NCBI GenBank assembly: GCA_030549335.1
Contig: CM060191.1
Location: forward strand, 5,833,001 to 5,897,000
Origin: Pontederia crassipes
Lineage: Eukaryota > Streptophyta > Magnoliopsida > Commelinales > Pontederiaceae
DNA length: 64,000 nucleotides
Reading direction: 5' to 3'
A program made the translations under genes and the position numbers. The first letter of the stretch is position 1. Every line of letters starts with the position of its first letter. Shown here one piece after another: positions 11,930 through 23,083 of the stretch. Below the pieces are notes generated by a model. It had not been told where the DNA came from. It searched no databases and was given only the letters and a program-made list of their open reading frames with translations.

Positions 11930-12793
11930 GTAGGGTGCGGCCAGGCCGGGGTGCGGATGGGGCATGCTGGGGCGTGTGTGCGTGCGACGAAGGGCGGCGG
12001 CGGGGCCGTGCGTGAGACGAAGGGCGACGGCGTACGTGCGACGAAGGGCGGCGATCAGCGGCGGTGCGTGCGACGAAGGGCGGCGGCGTGCGAAGGGCGG
12101 CGCGGTGCGTGCGACGAAGGGCGATGGTCAGCGATGGTGCATGCGACGAAGGCGGCGGGCGTTTTTGTGCGAACGGGGAGGGCGGGCGGCGGTGGATCTG
12201 TCGGCAAAGACAGGGGTTGGCCCGAGATTAAAACCGGCAAAGGTACAGAGGACAAACCGGCGGATCTGTCGGAAAGTACCTCGTGGTCGTCGCCGCGCGG
12301 ATTTGGTCGGCCGACGGTCGAAGATCTGGTCGAAAAGAGCGGATCTGGTCGGCGGCGGCGGTGGTGGCACGGATTGAATGATCGGCAGCGTTCGTGGTGG
12401 CGCGGATCGTGTCGCGGCCGGTCATGGTCGCGCGGACGTCATCGTCGAAGTCGCCGCACGTTGTCGTCGAAGACCACCGGTCGTCATGCAAGTCGTGGAT
12501 GGCGGCCGGTCGTCATCACGCGAGGAGGGGAGAAAGAGGGAGAGAGAAAATGAGGGAGAAAGGGCGACCATTTTTACTGCGCGGCCATTTTTATCATCGC
12601 AATTCACGCACGTCCGGTTCACGCACGGCTGGTTCACGCACGTCCGGTTCACGCGATTTTTTGAATAAAAATGCCGATTTTTTAGATCTAAAACGACATC
12701 CGTCCGATCGAGACGAGCGCAATAAAATATAGGGTATGTTCCCCATTTTAAATGGGGGAACCCCGTTTTAAACGGGGAACCCCCATTTTATCC
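11930..12793. repeat. Right terminal inverted repeat of the MULE
   Basis: Inverted copy of the left repeat, with the same order of blocks: repeated GTGCGACGAAGGGCGGCG units at 11980-12140, the CGCGGATTTGGTCGG block, a purine-rich stretch, and the terminal GGGGAACCCCCATTTTATCC. It differs by small indels. One is an added GTTTTAAACGGGG segment near the tip; another is triplication of a CACGCACGTCCGGTT unit at 12605-12650. The hairpin of the left repeat has decayed here. The tip is 186 bp from the L3 start codon. Confidence 0.85.
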
Positions 12794-12851
12794 TTTATTT
12801 TATGTCTATGGGTAAAGTTGTAGTTAGTTCATCAGCGCCACCAGCCAACTA

Positions 12852-12859
12852 AAACCCTA
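12852..12859 (+). promoter_or_regulatory. Telo-box (AAACCCTA) in the L3 leader or promoter
   Basis: AAACCCTA lies 120 bp upstream of the L3 start codon, between the MULE end and the ATG. This motif is common near the transcription start of plant ribosomal-protein and translation genes. Related AAACCCT copies follow at about 12897. Confidence 0.5.
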
Positions 12860-12912
12860 CTGCCTCCCTTCGCCCTCTCTCGCTGTCGCTTCCGCAAAAC
12901 CCTCCGATCGCC

Positions 12913-12939
12913 ATGGTGTCCGCTTCCACCTCGCCTTGA
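12913..12939 (+). CDS. Upstream ORF (8 codons) in the L3 leader
   Basis: An ATG in good context (GCCATGG) starts an 8-codon frame ending in TGA, 39 bp before the main ATG and in the same frame. If the transcript starts upstream of 12913, it could lower translation of L3. Confidence 0.4.
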   Translation: MVSASTSP

Positions 12940-12978
12940 TCATCTCCCCTGTCTTATTTCGGATCGCCGGCCTTCGCC

Positions 12979-15900
12979 ATGTCCGCTGTCTCCAGAGGCC
13001 TTCTCTACCGCCTTCGTCCCGTCTCCCTCAACTTCACCTCCTGCTCCTTTTCCGGTCTTCTCGCGGCGACCGCTCACCGGGCCTTCAGTGCGCTTCCCCT
13101 CGTTGATCCCGCAGAGGACGATGTCGGCGGAAGCGGCGGCCGGATCATCGTGCCCAAGTCAGGGGTCATGGGGCCGGACTCGCGGCGGACAGGGGCAATC
13201 GCGGTCAAATGCGGCATGACCGCGCTGTGGGACAAGTGGGGCGCCCGCGTGCCTATCACCATCCTCTGGCTCGACGACAACATCGTCTCCCAAGTGAAGA
13301 CCGTCGAGAAAGAAGGCATCTTTTCCCTACAGGTTGGCCTTGCTTCATTCTGCTGGCATCTTTTCCATCTTATTTGTCTCTGATCTAATTTTGCTGGCAA
13401 TTCTGAGAAGTGTGTAAGTTTTTGTATTGAGCTATGCTCTGATTTTGTGGTAGTTAGGTTGGAGCAGGACAGAAGAAGGAGAAGCATTTGACGAAGCCCG
13501 AAGTTGGCCACTTTAGAGCTCAAGGCGTTCCACTTAAGAGGAAGCTCAGGGAATTCCCTGTTACCGAAGATGCTCTCCTTCCCGTTGGCACTCACATTAC
13601 GGTCCGCCACTTTGTTCCTGGACAGTACGTTGATGTCACAGGCATCACTAGAGGCAAGGGTTTTCAGGTACCTCAACCTTGTCTTCCTTTTACGTCATGA
13701 TGTTATTCTGTTGCCAGTTTGTTTCTTGTTACAATCTCTTTACTGTTTGGTTCATTATATTACATGTAATGGAGCATATCCAAATTGTTAACTTCAATTA
13801 TTTCTGCCTAAAAAGATAAGTTTAAGAGATAATTTATATTTAGACTACTGCACAGTTTCTCCTTAAATTTGTATATTGCTTGAACATTTGAAGGACTGTT
13901 TTGATATGGGACATGCTGTAAGTGTATAAGTGCATTTTTTTAATCCATCGAAAGATCTTTCAATCAAGGTTTTCAAGATCCCGATAATGATCTTAAGATC
14001 TTACAATGATCATTATCCATTCTCGATCTTATCTTGAGGATCTTCTTGTATCTCAAATGATTAATATACTCATTTAAATATTAATTATTAAGATATATTT
14101 ATGATAATAAGAATTAATTTAGATGAAGTTTATTAAACTTTTCTTCATTTTTAAAAAGTTTCGATATAATCTGGCCTTCGAATTGATAAAAAATGTCTTA
14201 GTGGGGTATAATTTAAGATTACAATGTGAAAAAATTATCAAAAATATAATTATTATTTAAAATATACATTTTATTAATAGTAGGGATTTTATGATCTCTT
14301 CCGAACTTCGAATTTATGGCTCTCTTCTGATCTTATGCAAGATCCTGATCTTGGCAACCCTGCTTTCAATTGATAGTTCTAGTGTTGTCTATGGATTTAC
14401 ATGCCTGGAACATGCTTTCTACAGGAAACTGGATAATTTATTTTTTAAAAAAATGGATAATTGTTAGATCTACTTTGAACTTAGCTTAACATTATATCCA
14501 CTGGATGACTATCATAAAGAGACTGTTCTAATTGTTGGCTCTGATCAGAGTCTGGGAAAAACTAAGAATGTTCGTTCTGCCTTGCCAACTATGGATTAAA
14601 TGAAACATGCCATTCTTTTGGATTTTAGTCAGTGTTACCTATATGTTTCAAACATGCCGTTCTTTTAGATTTTAATCAGTGTTACCTATATGTTTCAGTT
14701 TGAAACAAATATTTTAATGTCATCTGTTTATCTCATGTCGCACAAGTGATGCCGAGAAGGTAACAACTGCAGCAATGGGGCATAATAAACCCATTTGTTT
14801 CAAGAATTCACTTACTCTTTTAGTTTACCAATGTTTTTACAGTAACACATTCAAACACTTGTAAGTTATCCTCTGCATTCATTTTTCTTGTTTCTTTTCT
14901 AGGTTTGGTCTCGTAATATTAACCATTTCCCTTAAGAACTTGGAATACTCCCCTGAAAAAAAAATCTTTGGAATGCTGTAATTATATGGTCAACAAGTGT
15001 TGTGCACTTTGATTGATTTCTTGCCTTTCATTTTAATCCTGCTATAAACAGTGGGCGACCAGTCAGTAAAGCAGATCTCTATCTGAAACTTGTTTATCTG
15101 TTTAAAAATAGGGTTGTATGAAGAGATGGAATTTTTCTGGTATGCCTGCATCACATGGTGCATCGTTATCACATCGAAGTGGCGGTTCAACTGGTCAAAG
15201 AGATGCCCCTGGAAAGGTATGTGTTTAGTACCACGAATAGACACACACTTCCATAATAAAACAGTATCATTACTTCAAAAAAGATAAAACTGTCATGTGT
15301 TCTCTCATTTGTTTGCTAATGTGTTTTGGGTGCTTTGATAACAAACACTATTACTTTATTCTCAAGAAAATCCAAATATTTTGTGCAAGTTGTGGCAATT
15401 AATCATTGTGTGTACCACGCCTATGTTTTATAGCCGGTCCCAAGCCCGGATAAAGGAGGAGGGTTGTGTTAGGTCTCGACAGTCAGCGTAAAATCCTGTC
15501 GAATCTCATGAACATGGATTAACGAATGACGTCGTATGATCCATGTAGCCGACCCCACCTAGTGGGATAAGGCTTTGTTGTTGTTGTTGTTGTGTACCAT
15601 CTGATACCAAAAATTTGATCTTCAATGCTTGCGTCATTCCCATTACAGGTTTCCTTGTAATTTACAATTTGGTTATCTCATTTTAAATTTGAGCTAAACC
15701 AATATCGAAGTGACTTGAATGCGAGTGACAGAATTTCAGAAATGATTTTTCATTTATCAGCACGGTGATGCATCATTTCAAGCCCTAATATCAAGTCTCA
15801 TGATTGATTTAGGCAATCTTCTTTGTAAAGAAAAAAAAACTATCTTTGTACATCAATTGTCATTTGGTTGGAGATCGTGTGTTAGAGACATGCTGATCCA

Positions 15901-16736
15901 ACAGAGTATTAATGCAATTAGTCCAACACACTCTGATTTGTATAATCTCTTTTCCATTGCTATCAGCTGCTATAATTGCAACCTTTTGGTAATCCAGCAG
16001 GTAATGCACTTTTTATGGGCAAAAGTGCTCTTATCCTCAAGTTAAACTTGTCTTCCATTGAAAATATTTTTGTGTATAAATTATTTCCACGAAGGCGTCG
16101 ACAGCCTATGTTTTATAGCCGGTCCCAAGCCCGGATAAAGGAGGAGGATTGTGTTAGGCCCCGACAGCCAGCGTAAAACCCTGTCGAATCTCATGAACAT
16201 GGATCAACGAAGGATCCATGTAGCCGACCCCACCTAGTGGGATAAGGCTTTGTTGTTGTTGTTGTTGTTGTTGTTATTGTATAAATTATTTCCACGACCA
16301 CTATTTCACTAATAAAAGATAAAGGCTTAATGGTCACCCCAAAAAAACATAAAGGGTTAATCGTTGGGCTTTCTTCAGGTGTTTAAAGGGAAGAAAATGC
16401 CTGGGCGTATGGGTGGAAAGCAATGCACAGTGAAAAATGTCTGGGTATACAAAATAGATCCTGCAAGAAACTTGATGTGGGTGAAAGGCCAGGTAAGACC
16501 CTTAGGTCTTTTACACTTGTATCAACTGGAGAACTGAATTCCTCACCAAATTGATACTTCAGGTTCCAGGTGCTGAAGGAAACTTTGTTTTTATAAAAGA
16601 TGCTGTCTACAAGAAGCCAGACATCAATTCACTGCCATTTCCAACATATTTCATCCCAGAAGGTGAAAAAACATCTGAATTGGAACCATTAGTTGCTGAT
16701 CTTGGGGAAGTTGACCCTTTCATGACAGCTGATTAA
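12979..16736 (+). CDS. Organellar (probably mitochondrial) 50S ribosomal protein L3 (uL3, bacterial type)
   Basis: Five exons, all joined in phase 0: 12979-13332, 13458-13667, 15112-15216, 16379-16492 and 16563-16736, giving 318 residues. The first ~45 residues are rich in Arg, Ser and Leu with few acids ([19 protein letters not shown]), a mitochondrial-type presequence. The mature part has bacterial L3 hallmarks: [44 protein letters not shown], the HRSGGSTGQ loop near the peptidyl-transferase centre, and [15 protein letters not shown]3 is an early-assembling protein of the large ribosomal subunit. The 1.44-kb and 1.16-kb introns carry one MITE and two SINEs. The promoter space before the MULE is under 190 bp. 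A plastid address cannot be excluded. Confidence 0.92.
13965..14362. mobile_element. hAT-type MITE in L3 intron 2
   Basis: It has an 8-bp direct repeat CTTTCAAT (13957-13964 and 14363-14370). The ends are inverted: CAAGGTTTTCAAGATC on the left, and CAGGGTTGCCAAGATC read from the right. An 8-bp duplication with CA-starting TIRs is typical of the hAT superfamily. The 398-bp interior is AT-rich, repeats AAGATC/GATCTT and has no coding capacity. Confidence 0.72.
15418..15590 (+). mobile_element. Au-type SINE in L3 intron 3, copy 1
   Basis: Contains TAGCCGGTCCCAAGCCCGG and ends CCTAGTGGGATAAGGC followed by (TTG)n. This is the 3' signature of the plant Au SINE family. It is flanked by the 9-bp direct repeat TGTGTACCA (15409-15417 and 15591-15599). 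Confidence 0.85.
16093..16277 (+). mobile_element. Au-type SINE in L3 intron 3, copy 2
   Basis: Nearly the same sequence as copy 1, 500 bp further on, with a perfect 20-bp target duplication TGTATAAATTATTTCCACGA (16073-16092 and 16278-16297). The perfect duplication suggests a fairly recent insertion. It ends about 100 bp before exon 4. Relative to copy 1 it lacks a GAATGACGTCGTATGATCC-like segment, having only AAGGATCC. Confidence 0.88.
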
Positions 16737-17709
16737 CCAATAGATGATAGTACTTCAGATTTCACATGAATTTTCCAGCACGCTTTTTTATGGTAAATCG
16801 TGTTGTTGCACATAATAGCGTGAAGTTACTTCTTCTGGAGTTTTGGTAACAACCTCTTTGTGGAGGTAAGTTATCTACCGGACATTTTGGCTAATCATTT
16901 TGGCAAAGTGGCTGCTCTGATCCAAGCAAAGAATTTCCAAGGTGTTGAATGTTAAGCACTGTATCAGAAAAAGATTCTTTTTCCACAATAATTCATGTAC
17001 AAGTTGGTGACATAGCCTTCATGTAATGAAAGTTTATCTCATTTTTTGCCTTCAGAAACATTCAACTCCTATTAGTTTTTGTTACTCATTTCATCATCTG
17101 TATTTTTAGTTTAATCCACATACATTAAAAGTCATGAAATGATGTTTTGCTTGTGGTGAGAGATGTTTGAGCAAGTAAATAATCTGATTCTCTGATTGTA
17201 CTGAATGGATGACAAATGAGATGTGCAAATGCACTTATTAATATGCTGGCCTGCCGAGCCATTTGATATTGTGTGATAAAAAGAAAGTAGGATTCTGCTG
17301 CTGTTGCATCCTGATTGATCCTTAGCAGAAATATCGAATATCAGAGTGGCAGTCAGTAAGGCAGCAACATCTAACTTATTTCTCATTTTTTGTAGCAGCA
17401 GCATCTTAAGACAATAAGGTAAAGTTCTTGTCCATGATGATCCAGAAGTCGGTAATGTCATTTTATATTGTGGAAAAGAACTCCAACACGTTTTTTCACC
17501 TTTGTAAATCATTATATTTTAATATATAAAAAAGTACTTGCACAACTACAACTTTTTACAATGCATAAAAAACAACTTTCTGTACAAGTTTATCCCCTCT
17601 ATCTAAGCAATATATTCCACTTGGAGGCCTCTATATACATGAAAATAATGTGAGGGTATATGTGGATGCATAAATTCTTTCATAAAAATTGTACATAACA
17701 AATGTGGTC

Positions 17710-20700
17710 TCACAAATAAGGAACAGGCACTTGTCCTTCAAAACTGCCGATCTCTGACACCGAAGAATTAATACTTAAAAGCTGCTGGCTCTTAGCCACA
17801 CCTAAATCATCTGATAGTTTGGCACACAACTGCAACACGTAAGGAAAAGTGGTAAAGCCATTGATGTATGGAGTTCTAATTTAAGAAAGTTTGATAAAAT
17901 TGAGAGATTCCTACCTGTCTATACATCGAAGAATCTCCATATAATTTTCGGAGCTCTACAACGTACAAAGATGGATCGAGCTCAAATGCCTGCATAAGAT
18001 GTACTTTTTAAGTCTCAGTACGTAGAGGCATCAATTCAAGTGATATAGGGAAATTGATTCATGAATTCACCTCAGCAGCAATGGAAACTGATCGGGTGCC
18101 AGTCATGCTGTTGTACAACCGTGAAACCTTCATCTGTAGATAGAAAAGGGAATTTGAAGTAAGCAGGCATAAGAATAAACTGCTCAGCGTACCATAGTGT
18201 TCAAACCTTGCCATATCCTTTCTGGACTTGAAACCCCATTTCTTTAACAATTTCCTCCATCTTCTCGAATAATTCTTGTCGAGAATAATTTGAGGTGAAT
18301 CTATTCTTCCTTTCAGATATGTCCTGCAATATAAAGAATTCAATTAGTATGTACTCATGGAACACCATGGCAAAAGTTGCAACTTAGGATATAGTCATAT
18401 GGTAGCATGCACATGAGCATGACGTCAGAGCATCTTCTAGTTCAGAAAAGAACAAACAAAAGCAATTCTTCACCGTGTCAAGAGAAATCAACGAATTACT
18501 ACAGATGATAATACTGAATTAGATACTAAGAAATACCAAACTTTATGACTTGCCTCTTTCTCGAACAAGCTAGACAGATCAAGAGATGAAGCCATGCCGA
18601 TCAACTCAAATGCATTGATGTGTCTAGGTGCTTTCTTTTTCTCCTCAGAATCATTTTGCTGAAGAAAACGAGAGAACTATTCAGTTAGGATACACGAGTG
18701 TAAAATCTCAAATAGTTTAAGGTTACATTTCATCATTTTGAAATTACCTCTTTGATGGTAAGAGTTTTAGTATCAATGTTTATATCTATCTCTTCATCAA
18801 CAGGAACAGCCGGAACATAATCTTGCTTAAACCAATCATTTGCTTTGATTCCGGATATGTTTATCCTAGTAATAGGATTCGGATCGAGTATTCTCTTTAA
18901 GATGTTTTGAGCACCAGGAGACAACCATTTAGGAATCTTAGTGTCTCCCTTAAAAATCTAAAACAACATAAAGAAATTAAGTCCAGTGAGGAACAGTGTG
19001 GATATTATTTAATCATGGTATTTAACATAAGTTGTTTTTTGCTTATATTCTTATTCGTACCTTGTGATAAAGAACAACAATGTTTTTGTCTTCAAACGGA
19101 AGATAACCAGTAAGAATGACAAATAGGATCACACCACAAGACCATATATCTGATCGTGCACCATCATACCCTCTATTCAAGAGTACCTGAACATCATCAT
19201 AAGAGTTTGTCAAACTGAATTTCATGAAAAAATACCGGCAAAACTTGCAAGAATTTTTAAGTTCATACCTCTGGTGCAATGTAGTTTGGGCTTCCACAGG
19301 TTGTATGTAATAATCCATCGTTCTGATATATAAGAAAAAACTACTAAGCAAAGATAATAAACAGACTTTTCAGTACCTTTACTTCTGGGAAGGCTAAAGA
19401 ACCTACTCTAAGATGTTGAGGTAAAGCACTGAGACCGAAATCAGATATCTTAATGTTGCCCTTGGAATCTACAAGAACATTTTCTGGCTGCAAAATAAAT
19501 ACCTTAGATTGGTTAGTATCTAGAATATTCACAGTATTGTTCAAAATACTGTCACCCTTGAGTTTAATTTTTTAGGCAAACGTTGCAACAAAAAATTGTG
19601 TAAGCTTCTTGAGAAGAAAATGATCTGTGAATTTTGAATTGCACTCTAAAGTTCAGTGCTATGAGATACCTTCAAGTCCCTGTGGTAGATACCCTTATCA
19701 TGGCAGTAACTTACACCATCAATCAGCTGTTGAAAAAGCTTCCTTCCTTCTGCTTCTGAAAGTTTACCCTTAGCTGCCTTCAATATCCAATGAAGCAAAA
19801 CGGGATTAATTTCACATATTCATGATGCTATGAAAAATCAATATAATGATGCACTTTTTGGAACCTGTCCAAGAAGAATGAAAGAAAGTGTATCAAATAA
19901 AGATAAGATTAAGGACACTTACAATTTTGTCAAACAATTCACCACCATCGACATATTCAAGGACCATGTAGATCTTGGTTTTACTTGCTGAAACCTGTCA
20001 TGCAAGATGTTTTTTCTCAAATTCTTATCTATGAGAACAACAATCATGGAGATCCATAAATAGATATGAGAAGCAAAAAAAATCCTCTTGTCACAACCTT
20101 TCAACCAACAAGCCATCTATTTTTACATCATTCTAACAGCCTACACATGAATCTTAAACAAACTGTAACAACTTTGTCAGGGAAGCCAAAGTGCTTATGG
20201 CTCTGCAAACTACCAATGACTACATTTCAGACTCAAGACAGAGGGCCACAGCAACATACTGCACGCCATTGCTCCCATGACTTCGATCATTCAGTAAATG
20301 CTCGTGATTTATGTATGATCACGCTATCAATGCACAGAATTCATGGCACGGCCACATTTTATGTGCATGATCAGAGACCCTGCGAGACTGTATCATATAC
20401 AGAAAGTTAGATGAATCGGATTCTACATTGTCTCATTGCCATGGACCTAAACCCCATTAACATAAATTCTTATCTTATCATCAGTTTTTCTCTATTACAG
20501 CAAATAAAATAAAATTTCCAACTACATGAAAACTTGGACTTTTGACGATTGGATGAAAAAACAAAGCATAATAAATCTCTGCGGGATTTGTTGACCATAC
20601 TTTTCCATCATCTGGAAGGCTATTGGAAGGTTCATCTTGGTGTCTCAATCGACAGTACAGTGAACAGTACTGAAATGGTGGGTTCAGTGTGTATGTATTT

Positions 20701-21589
20701 ATAACTTATAACCAGGGGAGGACCACCACCAAGGAGTCCTTCCTGTCTTCTGCATCAGAAACGTCCCCTTCGAACCCAACCCTGATCCCTGGCCCACCAT
20801 CACGCGGCCAATCAGCGCCGCATGCATACATAAAAGGGGTTCTGCTTCCAATTTGGTCATTAACTATCCATGCATCTAAGTCTTCTAGAATATTGTCCCG
20901 GAAATCCCAATTCCACACGAAAAATAAGATTCCTTGCCTACCTAATTAATAATCACCTCACCCCCAAGTTCAATGCACAAATTTAAGAAGCTCAAATTTA
21001 ATCAAGTCCTTATCACCAGTTGTAATTATGCCTACATGGTGACAACTACCTCGAACAACTATATCAACAAAAGTTTAGAGAAGAACAAGAACAATAGAAA
21101 GAACGTTTTTTTTTTCTCAATTGCGCAAGAAGAATTCGAGCTAAACCTCGTGTAACCTGACGACGTTCGGATGCTTCAGAAGCTTCAGCGTCCCAATTTC
21201 TCTCTTAATCTGCATCAAACAAAAAAAAAAAATCCACTCATTCAAGGAACAGTTTTTTTACCACGATTCCGGAGTATTCAATCTGAAACAGGAGGAAGAA
21301 AAAAAATCTCACAGACAGAAACAAACGGCCTTCCTTTATCGACAAGAAAACAAATACGCGAAACATTTCGGAAGGAAGAGTTCAACTAGGGAAAACAATC
21401 GAGCACCTGCTCGTCGATCTTGAGGCTCTGTATGCGCTTGCGCTCGAGGATCTTGACGGCGTAGGATTCGCCGGTGTCGACGCGCCTCGCGTACTTGACC
21501 TTGCCGAAGTTGCCCTCGCCCAGCGTCCTCCCGATCTCGTACTTCCCCAGCCGCATTCCGCGACCAACTCCATCTCCTGCTTGCTCCAT
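17710..21589 (-). CDS. CBL-interacting protein kinase (CIPK1/17/21 type, SnRK3)
   Basis: Thirteen exons, all phase 0: 21589-21407, 21209-21147, 19994-19923, 19777-19670, 19487-19407, 19322-19269, 19186-19061, 18957-18748, 18658-18554, 18323-18207, 18133-18071, 17989-17915 and 17829-17710. The product is 458 residues. The kinase domain has [11 protein letters not shown] (Lys46), YHRDLK (catalytic Asp140), DFG (158-160) and APE (185-187). The NAF/FISL autoinhibitory motif [18 protein letters not shown] (about 314-331) binds CBL calcium sensors. A PPI-type C-terminus follows. [20 protein letters not shown] and [18 protein letters not shown] place it closest to CIPK1/17/21. It phosphorylates targets such as ion transporters after Ca2+-loaded CBL binding. 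Intron 9 starts with GC rather than GT (GAG|GCAAGT). All catalytic residues are present. Confidence 0.94.
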
Positions 21590-21695
21590 CGCTCGTCGTC
21601 GTTGTCTTCGCCCTCCTCCTCGTTGCCGCGAGGAGGAGAACGTTTTTAGTTTGCGTGTGGAGTCTCTCGACGTAAAGAACCCAGCAATGTTTTGT

Positions 21696-21706
21696 GTATA
21701 TATATA
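21696..21706 (-). promoter_or_regulatory. TATA box of the CIPK gene
   Basis: On the minus strand CTATATATATAC lies about 110 bp upstream of the start codon, at a plausible distance from a short leader. The intervening leader is CT- and GA-rich. It is an AT-rich match, so only moderately sure. Confidence 0.5.
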
Positions 21707-21719
21707 GAGAAGGCAAAAT

Positions 21720-22566
21720 TTTTTATTTATTTTATTTAATGAGATTTTTATTTTTATTTATTCATTTTTATTTTTATTTTCTTGTTTTGAGTAATGACAA
21801 TAATAATAATTGTTGTGTCTCTACTTCCCTTTCTGTTGCGAAAATGACTTGCTTACTTCAATTATTGGGACAATTAATTATTTTTTAATATATATATTAT
21901 TTACAAATTTAATTCAGATATATTTGCTTATAATAAACTATTTGCAGTTATGTGAAACTAAAGATTCCTTATTTGGAGAACTAACTAAACGGACATTGTT
22001 AGATTATACAGTTGAAGAAAATATCTGATTAAGATAATTCTATATTAGTTGAAAGATATTAATTAAAGATAGGGATGTTGGTGAATTCAAAGATAGTTGC
22101 TTAATTTTAAGTTAATGTTGAGATGTTTTCCCTTGTTTTTTTCCTTTTGTTTCATATCATTTATAGTATGTTTGTTGTTTTTGAAAAGTAAAAAAGAATC
22201 AGTTAAATAGATATCTATTTAGTTATTTTTTTGTCCTTTTTAAGATATTTATCCATTTCCTTTTTTCTTTTATAATCAGTAGACCATTTAGAAAAAAATA
22301 GATATATAGTTCTAAATTTGTACTTGAATCTATATAATGTTAACTACCAATTTTTCTGCCTATGTTAGATATATCTCACAAGCACATCGTATTCTCTCTC
22401 TTCCTATACTATTAAATAAAAAAATATATAGAAACTACATTGGATACCATATGTAGGCTTCATTTTTTTAAAAGGTTTTGCTTCCTTATTTGTGTGTGTA
22501 TATATAGACATCTTGGAAAATTGGTATACAAAAGGCTACTTGATGTAGGGAAGATAATACAACCTT

Positions 22567-22641
<75 letters not shown>

Positions 22642-23038
22642 TATTATTATTATTATTATTATTATAATTATTATTATTATTGAATCAAAACATTATAAAG
22701 ATTATAATAAGACAAGTTAATTAAAGTACGAGTTGGTTGCTTTAGGTCAAGTTTCGTTTAGTTGTTGTTTAATTCTAAATTGTTGAACACGCGTACAAGA
22801 AATTGGATGTGCTTACTGCTTACTTTTCAAGATTAAGAATATGTGTCATGAGTTTGGCACCATCGAAATAAAATTAAGAATAGTTGTGCACCAATATAGG
22901 ATAATCTCATTGCTCGCATTTATCCTCATCTTAGTGAAAAATATTTAAACCCTTGATATGTACCTTGGATGAAAAATACCCAATATATATACACATGAGA
23001 TTAATTAATACCTTATGGATGAAAAATTCTAACCATAC

Positions 23039-23083
<45 letters not shown>

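Larger units (their letters stand above)
7034..12793. mobile_element. Mutator-like transposon (MULE) with long terminal inverted repeats
   Basis: Both ends are inverted copies: AGATAAAATGGGGGTTCCCC reads inward at 7034, and GGATAAAATGGGGGTTCCCC reads inward on the minus strand from 12793. The similarity continues for about 0.8 kb on each side (roughly 7034-7830 and 11930-12793). It is flanked by the perfect 9-bp direct repeat TTTATTTTA (7025-7033 and 12794-12802). A 9-bp duplication with long TIRs is diagnostic of Mutator-like elements. The interior has a defective FAR1-type transposase on the plus strand and a GRF zinc-finger gene on the minus strand. The element sits between the divergently transcribed CRSH and L3 genes. 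The transposase has several stops, so it is probably no longer autonomous. Confidence 0.93.

Noticed and set aside
20066-20410. 114-residue ORF in CIPK intron 2
   Set aside because: Lies inside a spliced intron on the opposite strand, with no domain and no codon bias.
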